A stretch of 64,000 nucleotides of DNA from Polymyxa betae. Its lineage: Eukaryota; Endomyxa; Phytomyxea; Plasmodiophorida; Plasmodiophoridae. Where the stretch lies: NCBI GenBank assembly GCA_003693705.1, contig RBZT01000500.1, positions 103,725 through 167,724 of the forward strand, read 5' to 3'. The notes beneath the pieces are model-generated. The model saw nothing but the letters and a program-made list of their open reading frames with translations, had not been told where the DNA came from and did no database searches. Within the stretch, counting starts at the first letter, position 1, and each line of letters opens with the position of its first letter. Of this stretch, positions 1-11,892 are shown in pieces. Both the position numbers and the translations under genes were made by a program.

Positions 1-208
1 CTTCAGGGACTGACTCTTGGACGCAGCCGATGTTTGCGCCATTTGTATGATGGAAATTCTTGAGGACGTTGAATCGCAGGTGGTTCCGGACGAAGGCAAC
101 ATCATGGTGACTCCCTGCTCACACAAATTTCACAGCGTCTGCTTGATAACGTGGATGGAGCAGAAGATGGAATGTCCCAATTGCAGGATGTCGCTGCCGC
201 CGATATGA
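1..208 (+). CDS. RING-H2 finger protein, 3' end only
   Basis: The C-terminal exon of a gene that begins left of the window. The exon probably starts after an AG acceptor within the first 30 bases, because the frame is closed upstream. It encodes a complete RING-H2 finger: a Cys-x2-Cys pair (CAIC), then CSHKFHSVC giving Cys-x-His-x2-His-x2-Cys, then CPNC. The protein ends six residues later (stop at 206-208). RING-H2 fingers bind two zinc ions and recruit E2 enzymes, so an E3 ubiquitin ligase is likely. The substrate and N-terminal domains are not visible. It converges on the PIG-M gene, with about 60 bp between the two stop codons. Confidence 0.75.
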
Positions 209-268
209 CGAACAACATTTCATTTCCGTCTATCTATGCAGATCGCTTTCACGTAAAGCTATAATATA

Positions 269-1942
269 TTAATCAGACTTTATCGATTTACTATTCGGCG
301 TCCATATCACGAGCTCGCCATTGCTGTCGAGACATGGTGTCAGACGATGATGCAGGATGATATCAACAAGGACCAGACAGTTGGCCCAGAAGAACACCAG
401 GCTTGAGAGCCAGACAAGGAAGAACACCGGCCTAAACATGATCAAGATCCAAACCGACCCGCTCCAAATGCTTACTGAGCCTGCATCTCAAGCTGATACG
501 CCCAATACAACCAGAGGAGCTGGCCCGCAAACCAGGTTCCGATTAGGAATAGGCCGCGACGTATGGAGAGGCGTGTGGACGGCAACAGGAGCGGCATTAG
601 GCTGAACAGGAGCGGATCAGCACAACAGCAATTGACTGAAAGTAGAACTACCTCCAATACCAGATGAAATACTGAGCTGTTGAAACCTGGAAACAGATCA
701 GATGTGGATGGGACAGCGAACTCTCAATCAACCTTGTTGAACGTGACGAACAAGACGGTTTGGACGAAACAAGCGAACGGAAGATCGGTGCCGAAGCGCA
801 GCGCGGCGAACGCGACCGGCACCATTTGTGGCAGGAATGCGAGCAGCCCGCCCAACACCGATGATGGCGACATGAAGCTAATCGCGAACACAGGTCAGCA
901 CACCCGATGAGTCGACACCAGATGTCTCACCTCAAGTACATCGTGTAAAAGTAGGGCGAGAAATTATGGCGATTGTCGCGTCGTATCAGATGGTACAGAT
1001 ACGTCTCGTAGACAAACGTCCAACCATAGATGCGGTATAAAACAGCCAGTAGGCCCAGAAATACAGATGCCGAGACGATGAAGAACACGAACCTCGCAGA
1101 CCAGCGACTTTTCAGCCAACTCGACCGATGAACCGTATAGTTCGAGTTGAGGAACATCAAGATGGAGGACGAATACACAATCGGGTAGATCTTGAAATGG
1201 ACCGCCAACCCGAACCTTGACAAACCGGATTCAGGTGCAGCCAGTAACGCGATGCTGGCCCTTGCGACTCACATGATCGAACCCAGGATTAGATGATGGG
1301 TTAGGAATAGGTAGATAGTTAGGATCACCATGGCGCAGATCAAGACGTCGCCGTTCCCTGACGAAATGATACAGTTCGGCGATCATACAACAACAATCAC
1401 GCGAACCTCTCGTTGAAACAGTGAATGACATTGGATTGAATAGCCAGACGCAGGCGCATAACAGCGCCGTCTGCTTAGGGACGCCTCTCAGCACGACCAG
1501 CTTCTCAATTAATCGCCCGACGAATAGGTCCAAAGCAGCAAACAAGACTTTGCCGAATGAGAAATGGACGATGTGGCATGGAATCAGAACGAACGCCCTA
1601 CATTCGAACATGTCAACGATAAGAAACAGGACAGATTGAACCGAGGTCTAACAATAGTGGAGTATATCGATACGTATGACGCAGGAATGGCGATTCACCA
1701 TTCAGAACGTGTCGTGCTGCATCCATATAGACATAATAATCGACGTCGGTGAATGGGACTTCCACTAACCAGCAGGTTCATATCACAGCGAAGCAGTACT
1801 GAACCAATGGCCGCCTACAGTTGGCGTCCTGCCATTCGCCATACAGCAGGAATACAGCACGTAAAGCGGCGGCCAGCGTCCAGATCGCTGCCGATGACAC
1901 CTTGCGACCAAGAATCGGTTCCATCGACACCGTCGTCGCCAT
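269..1942 (-). CDS. PIGM: GPI mannosyltransferase 1 (PIG-M / GPI14)
   Basis: Catalytic subunit that adds the first alpha-1,4-mannose to the GPI-anchor precursor, from dolichol-phosphate mannose, on the ER lumenal side. The start at 1942 opens a short N-terminus followed by a hydrophobic segment ending LLYGEWQD. The next exon carries the GT-C family DxD-type motif ([12 protein letters not shown]) and then the TYRYTPLL block. Further exons carry the SSRG-like STRGS segment, HFKIYP, and the diagnostic [17 protein letters not shown] block (about 940-1010). The last exon (269 to about 430) gives a hydrophobic helix matching the C-terminus of animal PIG-M. Several introns are 45-50 bp GT-AG, such as one near 430-476. 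Multipass membrane protein of roughly family length. The stop lies about 60 bp from the RING gene; the DENN gene lies 70 bp upstream on the same strand. The exon count between 1000 and 1700 is not fully resolved. Confidence 0.85.
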
Positions 1943-2013
1943 CCCAAACCCGAGACTCTCAGGTCCGTGGTCGGCCGGTACTACCGCCTGATTTTGCAGG
2001 AAATGTTTATTTA

Positions 2014-5000
2014 TTAGTCAACGGCCGCCATAGCTTGTGCTGCGTTGATAATGAGTTTCTTGAGCTCGTCAATTCGTTGCAGAGGCAAATCGTGCAGCTT
2101 TGCAATTCGTATAACGGTTTGCGTAACGCTCTCCGGCGACAGGCCCAATGTCAGCATTTTGTGGGACGTATTCATGAGCCAGTTGGCTGTGTTCTCTTGG
2201 TGCTTGTTAACATTAGCGTCAGTCTTCAGCAGCGCAAACTCTGTAAATTTCTCCCAGAATGCCTCCTTCGTCCACATCGAGTGATCACGAATTACTGATT
2301 CGATGAAGATTTTCCCGCCAGAATAGTCTTCGCAAAAGAACCGCGTTGAAGCGTCCAGAACGCCTATACACGAATTATTATAACGTTAGATGATGACAAT
2401 TCGGAAATAATACTGGCTGCATTGACATAGTCTTCAACTTGGAGGCAGCATTCCAGCATCTGCTGAAGAGTGGCAGCTAGAGCAGCGAACGAAGAATCGG
2501 AAAGACATAGATCGGAACCTTTCACCAAGGGCTGCTTTAAGATTGAGGACAGACATGTCCTGGCTGACTCATGACGAAGCAGATGCGAAACCTGACGCTT
2601 TGTAAACTAATGACTTTGCTCCATGAAGACATTGCTTACTGAAAGAGCATCTTTCTCACTCAGTCCCTCATTTGAAAAGATTTGCGACATATAATACTGC
2701 ATCTGGTCGTGCTGGCCAGCAAGAGCATCTTGCTGTGGTCTGCACTCATTGATCAAAAGGACTGAAAGAACCCTAGTTGCGCCAAACCGTTTTTTGTGAA
2801 TTTTTCTTGTGCTGGCTGTCATCTTATTTTGGGCCGGCGCTAGAGGAACCCTTTGAACCGGATGCATCAAATCAAGACGAAGAGGCTTGATGAAGGCGTG
2901 TTCTGATTGTGACCACTTCGATTCGGGGACGGATTTTGGCAACTTCATCTGATAGCATTCGACCTTGCGACCTTCAATTTCGTGGATTTTCTCTGCGTGA
3001 AATAATGTTAGCAAAGCTCAAAATCGACTTAAGAGCATACCAAGAATTCGGGCATCGCCAGTGGCAAGAAAATCATTGTATAAAGAAGGTTCCGATTCTT
3101 GTTCAAGGAAGCCATCAAATGCTCTTGATTCGATGACTTTCGCCATGAATTCATATGATCCATCTTCCAAATTTTTCGATTTTAGGAATCCAGTTCCATT
3201 GAAGAACGGGACATCGTTAATAAAAAATAGGAACCGGCGAAATCCAGTCATCAGGTCAGCATGGAACATCAAAAATGCATTCATAACATCTTTGTCAAAT
3301 TTCGCTGACGGTGATTGGTTGTAGGGATCTTCTGATCCGAGTAAGACATAATCACGTTCGCTACTCCGCCTTTCCATGATTTCACCTAACCGAGTCCACA
3401 ATGCGCTTCCTAAACTAAGTCAATAAGGATTTTTAAAAATGGAATGCTTAATAACCAGCTTGTTGGGGCAGGCGAGGCAAAGGAGACGAGCAACGAATTA
3501 AATCGTGGTCGAGGTCCACGAGGACGATGTCGTTCAGGTCGGTGAATTGCGATAGATACTTCGTATGGACACCTTGAATGTATGGTTGTGGGCATTGATA
3601 GGCGTCCAGCATAAGTTCTGCCAGAACTGGAACATAGACGGATGACCATTGGAAGGGATAAAGCAATCTGAAGCTTTGTGAAAACAGTTCTAGTGTGTAT
3701 GGGAAAGTCTTACTGCAGCATAGTTTGACAGACAATCGTCAAGGCAGAGAGAGAATTCGAATGCAGTAGAATTCTCTGTTCAAACATCATGGCAGAGAAC
3801 ACGCCAAGAACAGAGTCCACAGTGAGAATATTGAAAAGTAAATTCAGTGGCAATCGCGAAATAAGCGGATCTCGCAGCGGCGATGCATAGAGCTCAATGG
3901 GGTCATTATTATCGTGAATAATCATCGAAACACCCATTTTATCTAAGAATAATTGTCAGAATCTAAAAGCCCAACAACAAAGCAAATAACCTGGAACGGG
4001 AAGAGGAAGTTCCATTGTGAATTGAGATATGAATCGTTCTACAGGAATATGATATGACTGAGAGGATGCTACCGAATACAGCTGCGACAAAATCTTCCTA
4101 TACGTTGCCAGGTGAGGATATTGAGAAACGATGCAGATCGCCTTTGGCGTATAGCTGATGGATTTTCAGTTAAAATCAATTGTCAAACAAATCGATACAG
4201 TTCTTTTCCACCGGTTTTGGCCGGGGCGTCCAATAACGCTGATATCGGCTGATCGAATTGCAGAAAAGTTAAGAAACATTTTCGTCCATCAGCGAATGTG
4301 ACGACTGCGAAATGCGATTTCGGTTGACGACGAGTCCAAGATAGCAGGATCCCAGTTGGGAAAGCCAATGACGTCCAAACGTCACTTACTGGACAATCTT
4401 TATAGTCTTCGCGAGGATATCTGTTACGCCTTTCAGTTGAAGGAAAGTAGAAAAGTCCATATATATGTAAGCCTAAGAACAAACAAGAAAGGTACTTAAC
4501 GAGACCTGTCAATAATTCCAGCAAATACTTGAGCTCGTCGTAAGATTGATTCGATCTGCGATTCATTCCAGTGCTGGAAGTCAACGTCACGAAATTCTTT
4601 GGGTGGGTGCACCCCGAACACTATAAAGTAGTCGATAGGTCGTGAGCACATCGCTCCTTGCTCGGAGCGTTCTGACGATTCCGACGCCTTTTCGGCTTGT
4701 TTCGATTCGCGCTCAGCAGTAATCCTCCGAAGCTGTTTGATCTTCTTCACAGCCTCTCTCCATCGAAGCCGGATCTAATTAGTATTCAAAACCTCACACC
4801 GATCCAGGAAAACACCAGAACCTGAGCGCGACTTAACGAATAACTAAGGTTGGAGATGTCATTCAAGTCGGGATCGACTCCTAGACCGTTTGGAGACAAT
4901 TTCCTCAGAGGTGATGGCTCGAGATTCTTTGCATCGCCGAGGTTTGTATCGAGAATTGGCAAAGTATCCATTAGAATAACAGACCCGCGCCTGCTCATGG

Positions 5001-5424
5001 AAGAATGTTTCGTGACCGAACGGCGACGAGGACTGGTTAATTCATCAAGCTTAGTCTGGTCGTTTAGCTTACGAAGTGATTCAGCATCGACAATCAGCGA
5101 CCTATGTCGGCTTTGTGGTCCCGAATGATGACTTTTCGGCGTCAGCTTCGTTTCACTTATGTTCATATTGCTGAAATCGATGGACAGCTGTCGAGAGCTA
5201 ACAGGCTCTTGAACAGAAGCTGACAGCGACAGCCTAGATCGAGTTTTTTTGTCATGCCAGCGAATAAATGAGACATGAAGCGCCCGCTGGCGCAGCGACC
5301 GAAGAATCCCAGCCGCCCGACAAAGTGTGATGATTTGCTGGACGCTGAGCTGACGTCCTCCAATCTCTTTCTCATTGGTCGTTTGGGCGGCGGAAATCAC
5401 CAGGCCAACGGCCGTGGCTTTCAT
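2014..5424 (-). CDS. DENN-domain protein with C-terminal SBF2-like domain (Rab GEF)
   Basis: Putative Rab guanine-nucleotide exchange factor. The N-terminal exon (5424-4800) encodes a low-complexity, Ser/Arg-rich region with several RRRSV/RRGS-type basophilic phosphorylation sites. Then come the upstream DENN part (PIDYFIVFGV at about 4640; RYPREDYKDCPV and FPTGILLSW at about 4420-4330), the core DENN (about 4150-3450, including EQRILLHSNS and LYPFQWSSVYVPVL) and the downstream DENN (3400-3020, FLFFINDVPFF). The last exons (about 2620-2014) read EDYVNAAS...FFCEDY...FWEKF...NTANWLMNTSHKMLTLGLS, resembling the SBF2 domain that follows DENN in MTMR5/MTMR13. No myotubularin phosphatase domain follows. 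I resolved two introns of 50 bp near 2586 and 2390. The start is the first in-frame ATG of the long first exon; an upstream exon cannot be excluded. Confidence 0.8.
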
Positions 5425-5979
5425 GATGGCCCGCTTGGGTCAAACCTGTTCACACGACACGTGCCACAATGATTAAGATATTATCTTAGCAAGGCATTAT
5501 TCGTCTATCTGGAATCGCCTATCGCTGCCTGCCGATCATTTGAAATGGACTCTGGAAGTGGCCTGCTACCTCATCAAAGGAGCGACACATGTTTCATGTT
5601 ACCAAAGTATGGATGCGGCCTCCCTGCATTTGTCATCTGTTCATCCCATTTCTGCAGTGGCAAGCGCAAATAGCGATTTTACCTGCGAGAAAACACAAAG
5701 TCTCATATGATCGCTTGGCCGTCAGCGATCGTTGAAGTGGGTTTCGAGCAACCATGCAAATGAGTTATCGTGACTGTCCTGAGCTGAATCAAAATTCGAC
5801 CTTACGTCTGCTCTTTCAAACATTAAATGTCAGAACAAATTGCATATTGCTGGCTTATCAGGCATCTGTGTTGCTTATAATTAACCCATCAAATTGATAA
5901 GTGTATCCGTCAAAGCAGGGCGATTCACGGTTACGATTAATAGCAGTGATTCTGTATTATTAAAATACGGATATGAGAA
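5425..5979. other. Intergenic, no gene seen
   Basis: Lies between the start of the DENN gene and the stop of SF3B1, both on the minus strand, so it holds the DENN promoter and the SF3B1 3' region. No convincing reading frame or repeat was seen. Confidence 0.5.
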
Positions 5980-8900
5980 TTAAACCATTAAATAAAGGTC
6001 GTAACGAGCGTAGGTATTGTGCTCATCATCTGGTAGCCTTGGATACGCGGGAATCAATGCGTCTTGTGAGCCGATGTACAAAGCATTGTACATCTTCCAA
6101 TATATATTACGCACCCTTCGTGCAGGATGCCAAAGACCCTAATGTAAGTGAGCGTTGCAGGTTCAAGCAGAGACCAACACTTGACAGACCTGAAATAGAT
6201 AAAGCAATATGATGGTTGGGCCAAGAGCAACACGTAGTCCATCAACAGCATCAGTGACAGCGTTAATCACGTGAGGAGACGTCTCGAAAATGTTAGGCCA
6301 TAGAATATTGAGAAGGTGATGTAAAGGTTCTTCACAGCCTAATCCAGGGACACCCAAAGCCATGTGCTTTACACATGATGCTGCTGTCTGCAAGCAAATG
6401 TAAACATTCAATCAGGATAAAGCCATTAATTCGAATACCTGTCTGTGAACCAGATCCCGATCCATAAGAGCATCCTCGAGTAAAGGCGTTACAGCATGAA
6501 TATAATCTTTGCCCATCTCTCCGATATATTCGAAAAGGAAAGATAGCGATTTCAGCACACCATTTTGCACATTTAGTTCTGGGACGCGATATTCGTTCAT
6601 CAAAGCCGGAAGAACAGTGAACGGTGCACAGGTTTCGGCAACAATGGCGATAGCAACCGTCGTACATACACGATTCTGTCGCTCTTGAACCTAACAGATT
6701 TAGTCAGGGAAAACATCGACACCAAATGCGAAATCATCACCTTAAGATTGTTCAGCAGAGTAACCAAGACGTCTTGGGGACCGATCGCCTTAGCGATATA
6801 ACCGAAAGTGTTTACAGTGGCACGTCGAATTCCCTTTTTATGGGCTTTCAACATTTCCAGCAGCTCGAAACAAATCCTCATCCATTCACGAGGACTGACG
6901 AATTCGGCACCACGATCGGCAATACGGCCGACAAGATCGATACAATTTTCTTGTACCTAAACAATTTAAAACGCTAGAAAGGGATGCAGATATTACCGCG
7001 AACCTTTTCATGACGGTTTTTCAAGACTGGAGTCAGGCGAGGCAAAAGGTCCTTAATCGGTGGCGTCATCTTGGTCATACCAATAACATTAACAATAGCT
7101 TTCAGAGCACCCAAGATGGATCCTGAGAACATGTAAAACACAGCACCAGATATTCAATTATGATAGTACCTAAAACTTCGGGGTATTCTTCACCAAGATA
7201 TTCGTAAAGAATGACACCAAGATGCCCAAGTAAGGGCTCGGCACCGCATTTGACAATGACGACAGCAATACGGGAAATTAGATCGGCAGACTGTTGACGA
7301 ACTCGCGCCGATTTGTTATTCAGACGCCATTTGATGATACCACAAACTTGGGCAAGATAAGGCTGCATTCGCAATCCAAGAGCGTTGACAACCACCCCGA
7401 ATCCATTCAACATGACCTAAACACTTAAGTGAACTGGCATCGCATGATAACCGAGGGATTACTTGTGAATCATCGGTCTGCTGCTCCTGGAAGGCAAATA
7501 GAAGACCATCGATAAGTTGCTCTTCCAGTTTCTGATCGATGTCGGCGGCACCAAGTTCTGAAAGAATCTGTTCGATCGTCTCCATCACCATTTTGCGGTA
7601 AAATTCGTTATCGTCCTAAGAGAATAATTACAATTGGATATTCACAGAAAAACAGAAACAAAACACTGACCTTGAGGTCGTCAACGATTCGAGCGACAAT
7701 GTCGCGGCCACCGACTTTGCAAGCCAACGAGACGGTGGTCTCTACAAGCTGTTTATAGTTCCTGCGATCCAGTGCCATTCGTCGAATCCCTGTAACAAGA
7801 ATCAGAACCTAAACAACAAAGCGAAGCGCATCTGTGGCTGACAAAAGTTTCGGAAGAATTCAGGCAGGATCTCATTTTTTACATAATCAACCTCGACTCC
7901 TTCCGTTGTAACACATTGTTTGACCACCTTCAGAACAATCTTTTTCATTTCTTCATCGGGCGAGGCGAATTCCCGGATAAGAGTCTACACATAGCATCAA
8001 TATCGTCGAGCAATCAGTTCAGGTTGAGCAATAACGGGCTCGTACCTTCATGACATTCTGAGTATAAAAGTGTGCATATTTGGCGTCCATCAGAGGGATA
8101 ATGAAACCGATGGCTTTCAAGAACGACGCTAGCGTTTTGCCACGATGCTGCGAAATGCCTTTCCATAACGGCTGCAAAACGGGATCGAAAGATTCAATAC
8201 CGTAGGGGGCGGCTGCTTCGGCCAGTGCTGCAAGTGATAAAGCTGTAATAGTCCGCACCTGAAAGACACATTAAAGAGCACGAATTTAGGTTAAAAAGCT
8301 CAAACCTTTTGCTGTTCATCATCAAGACCATGCGCTATGATCTCTACCAAACTGGTCAGCTGTGGCAATACAGCACATCCCATCAGAATAGCGATCTGCT
8401 GCACGATTTTGATACCGGTATGGCGAGCTTGCCACGATTTCTTTGATTGACAGACGGCTTTTAAAAACGGCAGAAGCGATGGGATGCCAAGCGCTGACGC
8501 TACAACTGAAAATCTGTGCAAATTAGCAAAGGAACGGGATGATGAACAGAATGTCTTACGCTCGAGCGGTGGTGTTTCGAACGTATTCATCGACATTGTC
8601 AATATCGGGTCGCATCGTGGCGATCATGGTTGCAAGACCAGCTGCTTTTGCCAAATTCGAGATAATTTCACGACCTTCGACACGGGCATAATAATCTTCG
8701 TCGATTAACAACGGCTCGATAACGACCAAAATTTTGTGAACATATGGTCGAACGAGATCGTCGAGCTTGAACAAAACACGATCGATAACCTCGAGAAGAG
8801 TTCAGACCGATGCCGACTGCATTTACAGGAAAGTAAACGGACCTTGACAAGTAAATGTCTTTCTTGATCTTCAAGCGTCGGAGACATCAGCAACGGCAGA

Positions 8901-10327
8901 ATTTGATTGAACAAAGGCCCCGGGCCGAACTCTCGAGCTTTGTCTGTGATTTGACGGAGAGCAGTCTTTCGCTGCGGTGGAGTCCCGTTCTTCACTTTAA
9001 GAAGCAGTTTCATGATTGTCCTGGACAAAATTGTCATGTATCTGATGAACCAGAAAAAAGGAAGACGAACCTTTCTTTCTGCGCTATTTTATCAGTGACT
9101 TCTTCGTCTTTCTGATCCAGTAATTTCCCAAAGAATTGGTAATCTTCTGCTTTTACGAACGGCAACTCTGGATCTTCAGAGGATCCCTGAGAAAACGATG
9201 GTCAGAGTAACCTCTAACTAATGTCAGCAAATGATCCTACAACTATAGGCTGGACACCATGCAAATCTTTTGACTCTTGCTGGATCATAAATCCGCCCGC
9301 AGCACCCGCTGCACCAAACGGCGTCGGTGTCGCCAGCAACCGTCTGCCAGGTGTTCGAACTGGAGCATAACCTGGAGGAGGTGGCACGATCTGAACATCA
9401 TCTTGAGTTAAGATTTGCACGATCATAAAGCTCCCAGACCTCGTAACCGGTCTCTGGGAACATTTCGTCCAGCTCGGCATCAGTTAATTCACGATTACGG
9501 TATTCCATTTCATTTTGATAGCGAGTCATATTCGCTTGCTCAGGCGTCATGGGGACACCCGCCAGCTGCGAGGGCAACTTACCTGATACAGAATGAAAAT
9601 CTGAGACAAACTTTGACGAAATTCGAAAAATACCCATCATGAGTGGAGTCTGGGCCGGCGTAGCGCCATCGAAATGTTTCGGTGTCTGGTCCCATCGCGA
9701 GCGCCGTGATGGAGTCGGTGTCGCCCCGATATCACCACTACCGATGTGTTTAGGGGTTTCGTCCCAGGCGCTGGTCGACTGGCTGTGGTCCTCCATATCC
9801 TCGCGTACAGGAGTCGCGTCCCAGCGGGAGCGTCGCGGTTCTGAGGAAAGTGATTCCGGGGCCTCAGCATCGCCGTCGTCATCCCAGCGACGACGGCGTT
9901 GTTTTTTCGCCTGAACCGCTTCGGCAGCGGTTTTTTCGGCTTCTTCCCGAAGCTCATCGGTTTCCTTCATGACCTCGGCGAAGCTGCGCCCAGCGCCGTT
10001 CGAATCGTCTGCGAATTCGTCTCGACGTTCGGGCGAGATAATTCTCTGCAAGCGCCGAGCATGGTAAGCGCTCTCTCGCTCGGCGATATTTTTCCGCATA
10101 CGTCCTTCGAACGGATTCACATCGTCACCATCCATTTCAGCGGCTTCCTGAAATGCTTCACGTTGCTGTTCGTATGCGCTAGCGGCGCGCTGCGCCAACG
10201 TGCTATCATCAGCGAAATCATCGTCGTCTGCAATATGTTCATCATCCATGACAACATCGATCTCGGTGTCATAAAGATCGGCATTCGGCTTCAGACGGCT
10301 GGGGCCGTCGTGCACTTGGTCGGTCAT
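5980..10327 (-). CDS. SF3B1: Splicing factor 3B subunit 1 (SF3B1/SF3b155)
   Basis: HEAT-repeat scaffold of the U2 snRNP SF3b complex that clamps the branch-point helix. The N-terminal exon (10327 to about 9600) is acidic and then holds repeated R-W-D-x-T-P units ([25 protein letters not shown]), the cyclin/CDK-phosphorylated and PPP1R8-binding region of SF3B1. A further exon gives the [19 protein letters not shown] segment that contacts p14/SF3B6. The HEAT region runs over about 15 short exons. It includes [16 protein letters not shown] and DEQQKVRT (8300-8420, the segment around human K700) and [20 protein letters not shown]. The last exon ends [14 protein letters not shown]...[13 protein letters not shown]...[13 protein letters not shown] with the stop at 5980-5982. 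Introns are about 50 bp. Very strong conservation and nothing broken. Confidence 0.95.
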
Positions 10328-10351
10328 GATGGCCTCAAGTTACGCCCAGGA

Positions 10352-10702
10352 CTAACCTCTCGATTTGGATAATAACCAATCAAAGAAGCCGCGAGCGAGC
10401 CGATTGCGATCTTGGACAGAGCGTGGCCTCCACTCATTGTGAAAATAAACAGCGTTAACTTCGGACTTCGGCACACGAAATTTCTTTCTAGTTTTCATGC
10501 TTGGGATGTTGTGCAGGTGTTCCGTCATTGGTTGGCAGTTTTGAATGTCTGACGGATTCGACAGAAAAATTCCCTGTAGCAATTGATTCTTTGCGGCGTC
10601 TTCGGTTTCCGCTCATTTTCATGGTAGAAATCCATCTCTGTTGCTCCTATTATCATACTCCACTCGACTGTCGCCATCAATGTAAAAAGTTATCGATGCC
10701 AT
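10352..10702 (-). CDS. Small conserved-looking protein, unknown function
   Basis: Two exons can be joined: a short one starting with ATG at 10702 (MASITFYIDGD) and a second after a 57-bp GT-AG intron that stays open to the stop at 10352. The product is about 97 residues, basic in its second half (MKTRKKFRVPKSEV, then NEWRPRSVQDRNRLARGF), with no signal peptide or membrane segment. The frame-preserving intron of typical size supports a real gene. It ends 24 bp before the SF3B1 start on the same strand. I do not recognise the family. Confidence 0.5.
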
Positions 10703-10885
10703 GGCTTGCTACGGGAACATCGTAGCTTTCGCGGTCTCAGTCTGGCTCGGGGTAAGTCCATATGGGTTTCTTTTAGAAATTCCGAAATTGTCGTTTTGGA
10801 TGTTCCACTATAATCGAAATATGCTCCGAAAAGTTCTGTCGCTGAAATCAAGGAGTTATTTATGAGTTTAAATACGATAAGTTAA

Positions 10886-11617
10886 CTATTCATCACATGT
10901 TTCGGCCTCGTTGTCATAATGATTCACAATCGGAATCGACCGACGAATCAGCCTGGAGAAAGGCATCGCTGCAATTGAATCCGGCATTGTTGCCGGTGGC
11001 AAAACGGCGGACGCTGGCGGCGTTGTGGCATAACCAGGGGGCGGCTGCGTCGTGGAATAGGACGGTAATGGAGTCGTCGTGCTGGCCGGCGCTGGCGTCG
11101 TGCTGTTTGTACTGTTTGCCGTGGGCGCCAACGTGGTGGTATTGCCCGACGACTTTCCATAATGACATACCCAGACCTGCATAACGCTCTGTCCTGAGAC
11201 TTGACTTGATGGGCAATTGATGGCGGTTGCGCACCCCAACGCCCCAATTGAGTTTGAGACTATTTCCTGGTAATGGCCACATTGCTTTCCAGGGTTGCAG
11301 ACACCATTGACAAGGTCGGCTTTCTCGGCGATCCAGGCAGCGACGACGGCGCTGCCGTTCATGGTCGGCCATCCCCAGCCGAGATTTTCAGCAGCGCCTT
11401 TTCGTAGGTCGTCTGAGGAGTGCCCATTCGGGCAGGTGTTCGCCCATTGTGTGGCGGATCCTTCTAAACCGGCGTCCCAGACGAGTGCACCCAGACTGGA
11501 GAGGGAACGTTCGTCGTTGTGCATCTTCAGCAACACGCTGACGTCTTCTGGGCCCAGATTGGCCAAAGAAATCGAAAACAACAGAATCGTGATTGGGATT
11601 AGAGCTTTGATCGACAT
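10886..11617 (-). CDS. Secreted CAP-superfamily (PR-1/SCP-like) protein with Ser/Thr/Pro-rich tail
   Basis: Single exon of 243 residues. It begins with a clear signal peptide (MSIKALIPITILLFSISLAN), followed by a complete CAP domain to about residue 160. Visible CAP hallmarks are HNDERS, ATQWANTCPNGHS, AAENLGW, CGHYQEIV (the cavity His and Glu) and the closing QVWVCHYG. A mucin-like linker rich in Thr, Ser, Pro and Ala follows, with repeated TTP/NST units likely to be O-glycosylated (several N-S/T-T sites too). It ends in a basic then acidic tail. CAP proteins bind sterols or lipids and are common secreted proteins of oomycetes, fungi and nematodes; the role here is unknown. I prefer the second in-frame ATG (11617), because the upstream one adds ten residues before the signal peptide. 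Confidence 0.85.
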   Translation of the reverse strand: MSIKALIPITILLFSISLANLGPEDVSVLLKMHNDERSLSSLGALVWDAGLEGSATQWANTCPNGHSSDDLRKGAAENLGWGWPTMNGSAVVAAWIAEKADLVNGVCNPGKQCGHYQEIVSNSIGALGCATAINCPSSQVSGQSVMQVWVCHYGKSSGNTTTLAPTANSTNSTTPAPASTTTPLPSYSTTQPPPGYATTPPASAVLPPATMPDSIAAMPFSRLIRRSIPIVNHYDNEAETCDE

Positions 11618-11892
11618 ATTAGGGATATAAGTCGGGATGCTAAACAATAATAGATACCCGGTTATAGAAATAATTAAGTATGGCTCAAGTGGGTCAATGG
11701 GCCATGGTCCCCATGACTTGACTCATACTGAGTTTGAGTCATTGGTCGAGAGGTGACTATGTTGGCTGCTCTGGACACTCGAAATGGTCGGAAAATTTCA
11801 GTTAACATTTAGCATTAATTGTCAGCGCTGGTGTCACATCAATTGCATTCTAGCAATGCAGTATCGGAAAAGGAGTCCAAAACGTATTTTTA

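Noticed and set aside
2607-2640. Stop after FMEQSH as the end of the DENN gene
   Set aside because: A 50-bp intron starting GTAAGC removes it and joins in frame to the SBF2-like exons.
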